In this document: one piece after another, positions 52,603 through 60,712 of the stretch
Numbering within the stretch: the stretch's first letter is position 1
Layout: each line of letters opens with the position of its first letter
Assembly: GCF_900141755.1 (NCBI RefSeq)
Contig: NZ_LT670844.1
Coordinates: 2,232,001 to 2,296,000, forward strand
From: Bradyrhizobium lablabi
GTDB taxonomy: Bacteria > Pseudomonadota > Alphaproteobacteria > Rhizobiales > Xanthobacteraceae
Length of the DNA stretch: 64,000 nucleotides
Direction: 5' to 3'
Made by a program: the position numbers and the translations under genes
The notes under the pieces: model-generated
Told to the model about the DNA's origin: nothing
Database searches by the model: none
The model's input: the letters and a program-made list of their open reading frames with translations, nothing else

Positions 52603-53565
52603 TCACCCGCGTTCGAGTTCGGCCGCTGCTTCGGGTTCTGCCTGGACTTGCTGGCGCGCCCGGCGAAGCGCGATCTTCTCGCGACTGGGGACTTTCACGT
52701 TCCAGGCGAGGCCCGTGAGTTCCAACAGCCGGATCAGCAGAAACCCGGGATCGAATTCGAACCAGCGCAGCCCGAAGGCCGCCGAATAGGGAAAGGCATG
52801 GTGATTATTGTGCCACCCCTCGCCCCACACCAACAGCGCCATCACGCCGAGATTCCGGCTGTGGTCGTCGCGGGTAAAGAACGGCCGCGAGCCAAACGTA
52901 TGCATCACCGAATTGATCGCCGACATCGATTGCTCGACCACGAACATGCGCACGATGCCGCCCCAGAGAAAGCCGGTGAGCGCGCCCCACCAGCTTCCGG
53001 ACACAAGTCCGCCAATCGCGGCGGGGATGAAAAGACCGAGCAGCACCCACGCATAGTATTGTCGATTGACCGCGACCAGCCTGCGCTCCGCCATCAGGTC
53101 CGGGACATAGTGGGCCACGTTCGGGTAATCATGCTCGATCATCCAGGTCAGATGCGCATGCAGGAAGCCCAACAGGCGGCCGAAAAAGGTGGTGCCGTGC
53201 AAATTGGGCGAGTGCAAATCGCCTTCGTGGTCCGAGAGTTCGTGATGCCGCCGGTGCATTGCGACCCACGAAATCATCGGACCGCGTCCCGCCATCGACC
53301 CCATGACGATGAAGATGCAGCTCATCGCCACGCTTGTCGAAAACGCGCGATGGGTGAAGAGACGGTGATAGCCGACCGTCAGGCCAAAACCCGTGATCAG
53401 CCACATGCTGAAGAACAGGCCGATCTCGAGCGCACGGATGGGCCGGTAAAACAACAGGCCCAACGCGATGAGCGTACCGAGAAAGGGCAACACATCGAAA
53501 ATGATAAAATGCCGCCGCTGAATCTTATGAAGATGGCGGCTTCTGATTATCCGAATGTCGCGCAT
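52603..53565 (-). CDS. membrane fatty acid desaturase (acyl-CoA/ACP delta-9 type)
   Basis: 320 residues from the ATG at 53565; no strong Shine-Dalgarno is seen and the frame stays open upstream without a better start. The three His boxes of the membrane di-iron desaturases are HRLFTH (67-72), HRRHH (104-108) and HNNHH near 240, all intact, between four membrane helices. The enzyme introduces a double bond into a saturated acyl chain. It lies 97 bp upstream of the MBOAT gene on the same strand, so it may supply the unsaturated acyl group used by this cluster, or act in ordinary membrane lipids. Confidence 0.88.
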   Translation of the reverse strand: MRDIRIIRSRHLHKIQRRHFIIFDVLPFLGTLIALGLLFYRPIRALEIGLFFSMWLITGFGLTVGYHRLFTHRAFSTSVAMSCIFIVMGSMAGRGPMISWVAMHRRHHELSDHEGDLHSPNLHGTTFFGRLLGFLHAHLTWMIEHDYPNVAHYVPDLMAERRLVAVNRQYYAWVLLGLFIPAAIGGLVSGSWWGALTGFLWGGIVRMFVVEQSMSAINSVMHTFGSRPFFTRDDHSRNLGVMALLVWGEGWHNNHHAFPYSAAFGLRWFEFDPGFLLIRLLELTGLAWNVKVPSREKIALRRARQQVQAEPEAAAELERG

Positions 53566-53929
53566 TTTCGCACAGGCGGGGATTCCGGGAGGGAACAATA
53601 CGATATCAGTACATAGTCCGGTGAGCCGCTGCAACCCAAGCCCGCAGCGGTGGGTCACTGCCTGTGGAACCGTGTCGTGCGGGTGACAGGGCCAGGGGAA
53701 CGGGGACCGTTCAGCGAGCCTCCGGAGGAGCGAAGGCGCGGGCGACGGGTTCGAGCATCTCCGGACTGGTCGTTCGCAGATCGTCGGCCGGCGTATGGAA
53801 AAAGCGATGCAGACCAGCCATGCCGAAAAAATTGGCTTACCCGGCCGCCTGAACGTCGCGCAACTCGCCGAGCGCCTGCTTCTCCGCGACCTGACGCGTC
53901 GCCGACATCGCTGCGGAGGTTTCGCGCGG
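53566..53929. other. intergenic region, no supported gene
   Basis: A 46-codon plus-strand frame at 53795-53935 (MEKAMQTSHAEKIGLPGRLN…) has sensible composition but no clear start signal and runs into the lactonase 3' end, so I do not call it. The promoter of the desaturase gene should lie at the left end. Confidence 0.4.
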
Positions 53930-55183
53930 TCATGACAGGGTGACCATACCGGCCCAGAACTGCTGCTTTTCCGCGGTCGCGTCGATATCGTATTTGCGCA
54001 CGAATTCCAATTTCCCGTCGCCGCCGACGCGGAACATGCTGATCCCTGCAGGAACGACGGTAATATCTGTCCCCTGCCGCGTCGGCATCGGCCAGACTGA
54101 CGCCGCGACGAGAAGATGACCGGTTGGATCGATCCCGAAGGTGCGGAGGTAGTTCGCATGTCCGTCGGCGTTTTGGATCAATGTCGGCTCGCCGGTGGTC
54201 TGGTCGATGGCGAAGACCGCAACCGAGTTCTCGCCGCCCGCGAACACTTTTTTGCCCTCGAAGTCGGTGAGCCAGAAAGCGCGGTTGGTGAGATAGACGA
54301 ACCGTCCGTCAGGACCGACGTGGATCGGGCCTGCGGCCTGCCGTGTCTTTGACGAGGGATCGCTGAGCGTCTCCTTGATGAACAATGGCTCGCGCGAGAT
54401 GCCGGTCGCGGGATCGAGCCTGTAGACAGCAAGCTTGTTTTGGCTCTCGACCGAAACATAGACCCATGGCTGCGTCGGGTGAAAGTCGAGATGCCGCGGC
54501 CCGAACTGCATACCGTCGCCTGGGTGAATCGCCGCGAGGTTTGCGAGCACACCGTTTTTGAAGCTGAAGGTCTTGATCGAGCCCGGGTTCACCGGGTTGT
54601 CGGTCGGCGCGTTGTTGCCACGCGTCACCATGATGACCCGTTGGTTGTCGGGCATGGCGCGGACCTGGTGCGCGTATTTACCGGTGTCGAGCGTATCAGG
54701 TTGATCGACGCGCTCGCCCAGCGAGCCGTCCCCGTTGATGCGATGCACGGTCAGGCCGCTCGGATCGTTGTAGGCGGTCAGCAGAAATTCGCCTGATAGA
54801 TCGACGCTGGTGTGGATCGGACGCGAGGGCAGCGGTAGCGGCCCTCCATGTGGCGTGAGTGCGCCGGTCGAGGGGTCGATCTTGAAGGCGTTCGCGAAAT
54901 GCCTGTCGCCGGCGACACCGGCCGAGCCCGGACCGCCGTTGCTCGAGACGACATATAGAAAACGCTTCGACGGATGCGGCCATGCATATTGGATATTGGC
55001 CGGCATCGACACGGTACCGCGCCTGATGAGGGCGGCTTCATCGACATCAACGCTGTAGAGCGTGAGCTCCGGACCTACCCCTGAATAGAACACGTTTTTC
55101 ACCTTGGCGTTCTGGGCAAACGACACGCCGGGCGCTGCAATGCCGCCGGCAAGAAGCATGGTAAATGTGCGACGGTCGACCAT
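53930..55183 (-). CDS. beta-propeller lactonase family protein, exported
   Basis: 417 residues from the ATG at 55183, preceded by GGAGGAAA. The N-terminus VDRRTFTMLLAGGIAAPGVS is a twin-arginine-like signal ending at FAQ. The mature part is a seven-bladed propeller of the 6-phosphogluconolactonase/YbhE type (FGPRHLDFHPTQPWVYVSVE; AAGPIHVGPDGRFVYLTNRA). It would hydrolyse a sugar lactone in the periplasm. It is the third gene of a unit with the GMC dehydrogenase and its small subunit, which make such lactones. Confidence 0.87.
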   Translation of the reverse strand: MVDRRTFTMLLAGGIAAPGVSFAQNAKVKNVFYSGVGPELTLYSVDVDEAALIRRGTVSMPANIQYAWPHPSKRFLYVVSSNGGPGSAGVAGDRHFANAFKIDPSTGALTPHGGPLPLPSRPIHTSVDLSGEFLLTAYNDPSGLTVHRINGDGSLGERVDQPDTLDTGKYAHQVRAMPDNQRVIMVTRGNNAPTDNPVNPGSIKTFSFKNGVLANLAAIHPGDGMQFGPRHLDFHPTQPWVYVSVESQNKLAVYRLDPATGISREPLFIKETLSDPSSKTRQAAGPIHVGPDGRFVYLTNRAFWLTDFEGKKVFAGGENSVAVFAIDQTTGEPTLIQNADGHANYLRTFGIDPTGHLLVAASVWPMPTRQGTDITVVPAGISMFRVGGDGKLEFVRKYDIDATAEKQQFWAGMVTLS

Positions 55184-55223
55184 GGTTTCCTCCGTTGCAT
55201 ATTTCGATCGCCGCTTTGCGCGG

Positions 55224-55670
55224 TCAGTCCACCACCCGGTACATCGGCGGCCGCTTGCGAACGGGTTCGAGCAGCGACCAGTCGCCCTGCTCGACGACAT
55301 GGCCCTTGGGGAATGGCGAGCGCGGCTCCTGGCCGAGCGAGCGCATCACCCGGTCATCCCGGTAATAGCAAAGCAGCACCACGCGAACCAGCGCGGTCAG
55401 CGCTGCGCCGCCGGCCTCGCGAAACGTTGCGGCTACTTCAGCCCGGCGCGGCGGTTCAAGGTCGGCGAACGCGCCGGCGGCGAGCGCAGTGAGATGCGCC
55501 AGCGCGCGGCAGACATCGTCGCGGTCGCGCTCGAGGCTTCGCAGGATGTCGGCAAAAATCCTCTCATCATCGGCGCCCGGCACGTCATAGGTTGCGCTCG
55601 GAGGGATGATGATGCCGGCCAATGCGCGGAGGTCGCGGACTTGTTCGGCAGTGAGGTCATGGTTTGGCAT
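55224..55670 (-). CDS. gluconate 2-dehydrogenase subunit 3 family protein
   Basis: 148 residues. LTAEQVRDLRALAGIIIPPS is the typical opening of the small (gamma) subunit of membrane-bound sugar/gluconate dehydrogenases, followed by a helical body. No twin-arginine signal is visible, although the small subunit often carries the export signal for the GMC partner. It lies 9 bp downstream of the GMC gene and 40 bp upstream of the lactonase gene. Confidence 0.83.
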   Translation of the reverse strand: MPNHDLTAEQVRDLRALAGIIIPPSATYDVPGADDERIFADILRSLERDRDDVCRALAHLTALAAGAFADLEPPRRAEVAATFREAGGAALTALVRVVLLCYYRDDRVMRSLGQEPRSPFPKGHVVEQGDWSLLEPVRKRPPMYRVVD

Positions 55671-55679
55671 GTCGATCTC

Positions 55680-57278
55680 TCAGTCGAACAAATCAGCGAG
55701 GCGCTGCTTGATGCTGTCGGCAATGTAGAGCGCCAACGCCTGGATGGTGGAGGTCGGGTTGACCCCGCCGGAAGTCACCCAGATGCTGCCATCGACGATG
55801 AACAGGTTTTTGACGTCATGGCAGCGGCCCCACCCGTTGACCACCGAACGCTCGGGATCGGTGCCCATCCGCGCGGTGCCGAGCAGATGCCAGCCGCCGT
55901 TCAGAATCGGGCTCTCGACGCAGATATTGCTGGCGCCGGCGGCAGTCAGGATTTCCCTCGCCCGCGCAATGCCGTGCTGCATCATCTTATGGCTGTTGGC
56001 GCTGATGGTGTAATCGATCTTCGGCGCCGGGATGCCGCTGGAATCTTTCAGGTCAGGATCGAGCGTGACGCGGTTGTGCTCCTCCGGGAGGTCCTCGCAG
56101 ATTGCGGACAGGCCGATGCGGCGGTTCACGAGCTTGCGGTAGGCTCCGTGATGCTCCTCGCCCCAGGGCAGCCTCCCCGCAGCCGAACTGACGATCGCCT
56201 CGAAGATCGAGCCGACGCCGCGGCCGAACTGAAAGGTATAGCCGCGCACGAAATCGCGCCTGGAATCGGTCTCATAAAATTGCTGGCTCCAGAGACATAA
56301 AGGCGGGCCATGATTGCCGTCGAGCGGTTCATCGACATAGCCGTAGTTCAGGGCGTAGGGATGAAACATCAGGTTCTTGCCGACCAGGCCTGAAGAATTG
56401 GCGATGCCGTTGGGAAATTTCGCCGACACCGAATTGAGCATCAGCCGCGGCGTGCCGACGCCGTTGCAGGCGAGGATGACGATTTCGGCTGGCTGAAAAT
56501 GCTCTTTGCCTTCGGCATCGTAGTAGATCACACCCGAGGCCATGCCCTGCGCGTCGACCGTGATTTCGCGCACCCGGCACCGCGTGCGCAATTCGACGCC
56601 GGCGCGGATCGCAAGCGGCCAATAGGTGATGTCGGTAGAAGCCTTGGCGCCCTGCGCGCAGCCCGGCGTGCAGTGGCCGAGATTGATGCAGCGCCCGCGT
56701 CCCTCGTAGTCGGTAGTAGCGATGGTGGTGTCGGATGGCCACCAGTGCCAGCCCAACTCGTTCATCGCCTTGCCGAAGCGCGTGCCGGATTTACCGAGCG
56801 GCAATGGCGGCATCGGCGGCTGCTTCGGCGGATAAGCGGGATCGCCGGCGAGACCGGAGACGCCCATCATGCGGTCGTTCTCGGCGAAATAGGGCTCCAA
56901 TGTCGCGTAGTCGATCGGCCAGTCGTCGGCGACGCCGTCGAGCGTCCGCACCTTGAAGTCCGAGGGGTGCAGACGCGGAAAATGCGCGGTGTACATGATG
57001 GTGCTGCCGCCGACGCCGTTGAAATTCACCACCTTGATCGGCGAATTGGAATCGTTGATCGGGTAATCGGTCGGCCGGGCGCGGCGGTTGGGATTGATGG
57101 CGAAATCGGAAAACAGCCGCGCCTCCCAGTCCCGGCCATTGCTGGGATAGTCGGTCGGCTTCACCCAGTCGCCCTGCTCGAGGCAGAGAATCCGCATTCG
57201 GGTGTCGGCAAGGCTCCACGCCACGGCGGCGCCCGATGCCCCGGAACCGATGATCAGGACATCGACCTTGTCGTGCAT
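55680..57278 (-). CDS. GMC family FAD oxidoreductase
   Basis: 532 residues. The FAD-binding motif GSGASGAAVAW starts at about residue 11. The GMC C-terminal signature has the catalytic His in GGWHLLGTARMG and the Asn in GGVNPTSTIQAL, both intact. It is the large subunit of a sugar or gluconate dehydrogenase; with the 148-residue subunit 3 it would oxidise a sugar to a lactone or keto acid. The usual third subunit, a tri-haem cytochrome c, is not encoded here. No signal peptide is seen on this chain. Confidence 0.9.
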   Translation of the reverse strand: MHDKVDVLIIGSGASGAAVAWSLADTRMRILCLEQGDWVKPTDYPSNGRDWEARLFSDFAINPNRRARPTDYPINDSNSPIKVVNFNGVGGSTIMYTAHFPRLHPSDFKVRTLDGVADDWPIDYATLEPYFAENDRMMGVSGLAGDPAYPPKQPPMPPLPLGKSGTRFGKAMNELGWHWWPSDTTIATTDYEGRGRCINLGHCTPGCAQGAKASTDITYWPLAIRAGVELRTRCRVREITVDAQGMASGVIYYDAEGKEHFQPAEIVILACNGVGTPRLMLNSVSAKFPNGIANSSGLVGKNLMFHPYALNYGYVDEPLDGNHGPPLCLWSQQFYETDSRRDFVRGYTFQFGRGVGSIFEAIVSSAAGRLPWGEEHHGAYRKLVNRRIGLSAICEDLPEEHNRVTLDPDLKDSSGIPAPKIDYTISANSHKMMQHGIARAREILTAAGASNICVESPILNGGWHLLGTARMGTDPERSVVNGWGRCHDVKNLFIVDGSIWVTSGGVNPTSTIQALALYIADSIKQRLADLFD

Positions 57279-57499
57279 CGGATTTCCGTGCCCCTGAGTC
57301 TATTGGATGGATAGACGGTCGGCGCTTGCTTGACCGCGCTCCGATCGATTCCAGCACGACAACATCCCGTCGGCAAAGCTCGATTGCAAGCCCTTTCATC
57401 GCATGGTAGCGCCGCCCGTCCCGAGTGGCGGACCGAACCATCCTGACAGCCGACGACACCAACGCGCAGACAGATCACCTCCGGGAGCAAGGACTGCAG

Positions 57500-58063
57500 A
57501 TGAGTAACTCTATGCCCGATCGAATGACGGTGACATTTGCAATGACCGCCGACGATTACGCGCGTTACTTCGCCGTTCGCAGCCGGCGCGCGTCCCGATG
57601 GGCGAACTTTCTCGCTTATGCCGCGGCGTTGTTTGCTGCGATCCCGGTTGCGCTGATGTTCCGATTGATCGGAGCGCGCCAGTCCGCCAGCGCCGCAACG
57701 ATCGATTTGATCGGCCAATTCAGCCTGGCGTCATTCCTGCTTGGTACAGTCGCGATAGTCGCCGCCGGCATTTTCCTGCGTCGAAAGTCGATCAATACAT
57801 TAGTGGCTGGAACGCTCAACGCGTTCGAGCCGAAGACCGCCGTCTTCGATGCGACGGGGATTACCCTGACTGGCCAGCTGTCGCAGGCGATGTGGCGGTG
57901 GGCCGCCATCAGCGGGTTTACGAGTGAAAAAGGCTTGCTGCTGATCTGGATCGGGCAGTCAAACGCGGTGGCGATCCCCCTGCGCGCTTTTGGAGACGAT
58001 AGTGCATGGGAGGCGGCGAAAGCATTTCTCCGCACACAGCTGTCGGGGGCGCGCCCAGCCTAA
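57500..58063 (+). CDS. small membrane protein, YcxB-like
   Basis: 187 residues from the ATG at 57500, preceded by AAGGA. Residues 5-25 (MTVTFAMTADDYARYFAVRS) and the C-terminal block (PKTAVFDATGITLTGQLSQA; AFGDDSAWEAAKAFLRTQL) match the YcxB-like pattern, with two membrane helices between them (about 36-56 and 73-95). The function of the family is unknown. Divergent from the GMC operon; its stop lies 24 bp from the stop of the convergent spermidine-synthase-like gene. Confidence 0.72.
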   Translation: MSNSMPDRMTVTFAMTADDYARYFAVRSRRASRWANFLAYAAALFAAIPVALMFRLIGARQSASAATIDLIGQFSLASFLLGTVAIVAAGIFLRRKSINTLVAGTLNAFEPKTAVFDATGITLTGQLSQAMWRWAAISGFTSEKGLLLIWIGQSNAVAIPLRAFGDDSAWEAAKAFLRTQLSGARPA

Positions 58064-58087
58064 GGCCGCTGACCGTCCGCCAAAACC

Positions 58088-60370
58088 CTACTGCTCGCCG
58101 TCGCGGAGCCGGCGATAGACCGCGCCGAGCACGTTGGAATAATCGTCGGTCCAGACCCGCTGCTTCTCGTCGGCCTCGGTCAGCGCCCACTCGTCTGACG
58201 AGGCGAGCTTGCCCACATCGGCCTCGTCGCGCGCGCAGACCACGACGGAAGTGGCAAAAATGTATTCATTGTCGCGCCCGGAATCCTCGCTGTAGACCCA
58301 GCTCTGGAGCTCGTTGGCCTCGGCAATGCCGACCACGACGCTGGACAATTCCAGATGCCGGTTCGAGACGTGCATCACGACAGCGCCCTGCGGCGCCAGC
58401 CTGTCCTTGTAGATCGCCATCGCCTCTTTGGTGGCGAGATGGATCGGGATCGCGTCCGACGAATAGGCGTCGACGATGATCAGGTCGTAGATGCCGTCAG
58501 GCTCTTTCGCAAAAGTCAGCCGGGCGTCGCCGATCACCGGCTTCAGGTCCGGCTCGCAATTCTGGATGTAGGTGAAATATTTCGGGTCGCGCGCGGTATC
58601 GACCATCGATTGATCGATCTCGAAGAACTTCCAGGTCTCGCCGGGCTCGGAGGCACAGGTCAGCGTGCCTGAGCCGAGCCCGATCACCGCGACCCGCAAT
58701 GGCGCGCCCTTGCGCTCGCGCACCGCCGCGATCGCCTGACCGATGCCGCCGTCCTTGTGATAATAGGTGATCGGCTCGGGCCGTCCGGTAATCGGCGTGC
58801 CGTCGTCATTCTGGAATTTTTGCGCGCCGTGAATTGTAGTCCCGTGCATCAGCACGTGATACTGGCCGTGCGGCGTCACCACGATCTTGTGGACGCCGAA
58901 AAAGCTGCGCACGGTTTCAACCCGCCCGTCATCGGCCGGATAGGCGCGGATCAGCACCAGCGCCACCACCACGGTGGCAAAGATCTTCCAGCGGCTGGCG
59001 TTCAATCCGAGCGCCAGCAGGGCCGAGAGCACGCCGACCGCGCCGATCATCCAGACCCGATGCTGATCGAGCCACGCCATGACCTTGCCTTGCGAATAAG
59101 AGGGCGCGATCAGCGCGACCGCAAGCGCGGCGAGAAACGGCCAGTACCAGGCGCTCCAGCGCGGCAGGCGCTCGTCGCCGGGCGGCCGGCACAACGCCGC
59201 CAACGCCAGCAGGATCGGGTATTCGGCGACCCAGGAAAATGCATAGGGCGCGATCAGGCCGGCGAACAGGCCGCCGAGCATGCCGCCGAACGACAGCGCG
59301 ACATAGAAGCCGGTGAGATATTTCGCGGCCGGGCGGGTGCGCGCCAGTTCGCCATGGCAGGCCATCGCGATGACGAAGAAGCAAAGCTGGTGCCCGCCCA
59401 ATGTCAGCAGCAAATTCTGCTCGCCGCCGAACGCGAGCAGCACGATCACGCCGGCGATCGCCAGCGGTTGGGCCATCAGCATCCATTTGTGCGGCAACAG
59501 CGGGCGCGACTGGAACACCAGCACCCAGGTCAGGAGATAAAGCGACAGCGGCAGCACCCAGAGCAAGGGTGCGGCCGCGACGTCGGTCGAGATGTGCGCG
59601 GTCACCGCGATCAGCAGGCCCGAGGGGACCGCGGCGAGAAAGATCCAGCGCGCGCGCAGCATCCAGGACGGCGGCGGCGCGTCAGTCTGTTCCGCCGGCC
59701 TATCGACCACCGCGTTCGCCGGCGAGCGCAGCAACAGCGCGCCGCAGGCGGCGATCAGGACGATCAGCAAGCCATAAAAGCCGCTCCAGATCAGGTTTTG
59801 GGTGCGCAGGGTGAACATCGGCTCCAGCAGCACCGGATAGGACAACAGCGCCAAAAAGCTGCCGATATTCGAGGAGGCATAGAGGAAATAGGGGTCGGGA
59901 CCGTTCGGATGACCTGATCGAACGAACCAGGCCTGCAGCAGCGGGTTGTTGGCGGCGAGCGCGAAGAACGGCAATCCGATAGACACCACAAACAGGCCGA
60001 GCAGCCAGAATGCATAGCCCGAATTCGGCGGCTCGCCCCAGCCGCTCGCGATCGACAGCGGCAGGGTCAGCAGCGCGACCACCAGCAGCACGAGATGCAC
60101 GGCCACGGGAATCCATCGGCTGCGGATCTGCATGAGGAAATGCGCATAGGCGTAGCCGGCGAGCAATAGCGACTGGAAAAACACCATCGCCACCGACCAC
60201 ACCGCCGGCGAACCGCCGAGCCGCGGCAGCACCATCTTGGTGAACAGAGGCTGCACCGAGAACAACAACAGCGCGCTGACGAAGATGGCGGCGGTATAGA
60301 CGATCAGCACCAGCCGGTTTCGGCCCGCGGATGGCTGGTCCGTGACGGCGGACGGATCAGGAGAACGCAT
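58088..60370 (-). CDS. membrane-fused spermidine-synthase-like protein
   Basis: 760 residues from the ATG at 60370. The first 480 residues hold about 12-14 membrane helices (LVLIVYTAAIFVSALLLFSV onwards). The C-terminal 250 residues are a spermidine-synthase-type Rossmann domain with the S-adenosyl-binding motif VAVIGLGSGTL, the acidic FFEIDQ and a conserved DAYSSDAIP. Proteins of this fused type are common in proteobacteria. Whether they transfer aminopropyl groups is not established. Monocistronic, followed upstream by the multi-hairpin repeat at 60541. Confidence 0.85.
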   Translation of the reverse strand: MRSPDPSAVTDQPSAGRNRLVLIVYTAAIFVSALLLFSVQPLFTKMVLPRLGGSPAVWSVAMVFFQSLLLAGYAYAHFLMQIRSRWIPVAVHLVLLVVALLTLPLSIASGWGEPPNSGYAFWLLGLFVVSIGLPFFALAANNPLLQAWFVRSGHPNGPDPYFLYASSNIGSFLALLSYPVLLEPMFTLRTQNLIWSGFYGLLIVLIAACGALLLRSPANAVVDRPAEQTDAPPPSWMLRARWIFLAAVPSGLLIAVTAHISTDVAAAPLLWVLPLSLYLLTWVLVFQSRPLLPHKWMLMAQPLAIAGVIVLLAFGGEQNLLLTLGGHQLCFFVIAMACHGELARTRPAAKYLTGFYVALSFGGMLGGLFAGLIAPYAFSWVAEYPILLALAALCRPPGDERLPRWSAWYWPFLAALAVALIAPSYSQGKVMAWLDQHRVWMIGAVGVLSALLALGLNASRWKIFATVVVALVLIRAYPADDGRVETVRSFFGVHKIVVTPHGQYHVLMHGTTIHGAQKFQNDDGTPITGRPEPITYYHKDGGIGQAIAAVRERKGAPLRVAVIGLGSGTLTCASEPGETWKFFEIDQSMVDTARDPKYFTYIQNCEPDLKPVIGDARLTFAKEPDGIYDLIIVDAYSSDAIPIHLATKEAMAIYKDRLAPQGAVVMHVSNRHLELSSVVVGIAEANELQSWVYSEDSGRDNEYIFATSVVVCARDEADVGKLASSDEWALTEADEKQRVWTDDYSNVLGAVYRRLRDGEQ

Positions 60371-60540
60371 AAAAGCTCCGGCTTGAACCCGGCGGGCGCC
60401 GGTGGCTGGATTTTCCGGCGGGGTTCCTGCCGGCGCGCGCAATGGAGCATAGTGCGGCGCGGCGGGCAATGCGGGGACGCGGAACCGTCATCGGCAATTG
60501 GTGCTGGGCTGATGTTCACATCTTCGCTAAGCATTGGCAT

Positions 60541-60683
60541 GTCATTCCGGGGCGCGCGAAAGCGCGAACCCGGAATCTCGAGATTCCGGGTCTGGTCCAT
60601 CCAAGTCGGCTGTTGCCGACTTGGACAAATGATATTGCTGAACTCGGGTGAACCCGAGTTCAGGCGGACCATCCCGGAATGAC
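60541..60683. repeat. multi-hairpin repeat between divergent genes
   Basis: Outer arms GTCATTCCGGGG (60541-60552) and TCCCGGAATGAC (60672-60683). Inside are GAATCTCGAGATTC, a perfect 10-bp stem CCAAGTCGGC/GCCGACTTGG with loop TGTT (60601-60624), and AACTCGGG/CCCGAGTT (60641-60660). It shares the outer arm and the first inner palindrome with the repeat at 46488-46590. Confidence 0.8.
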
Positions 60684-60712
60684 GGGACTAAGCAATAATT
60701 CTTGAAGCGAAC

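Noticed and set aside
53795..53935. 46-codon plus-strand frame
   Set aside because: Reasonable composition, but no clear Shine-Dalgarno or homologue I recognise, and it overlaps the lactonase 3' end.
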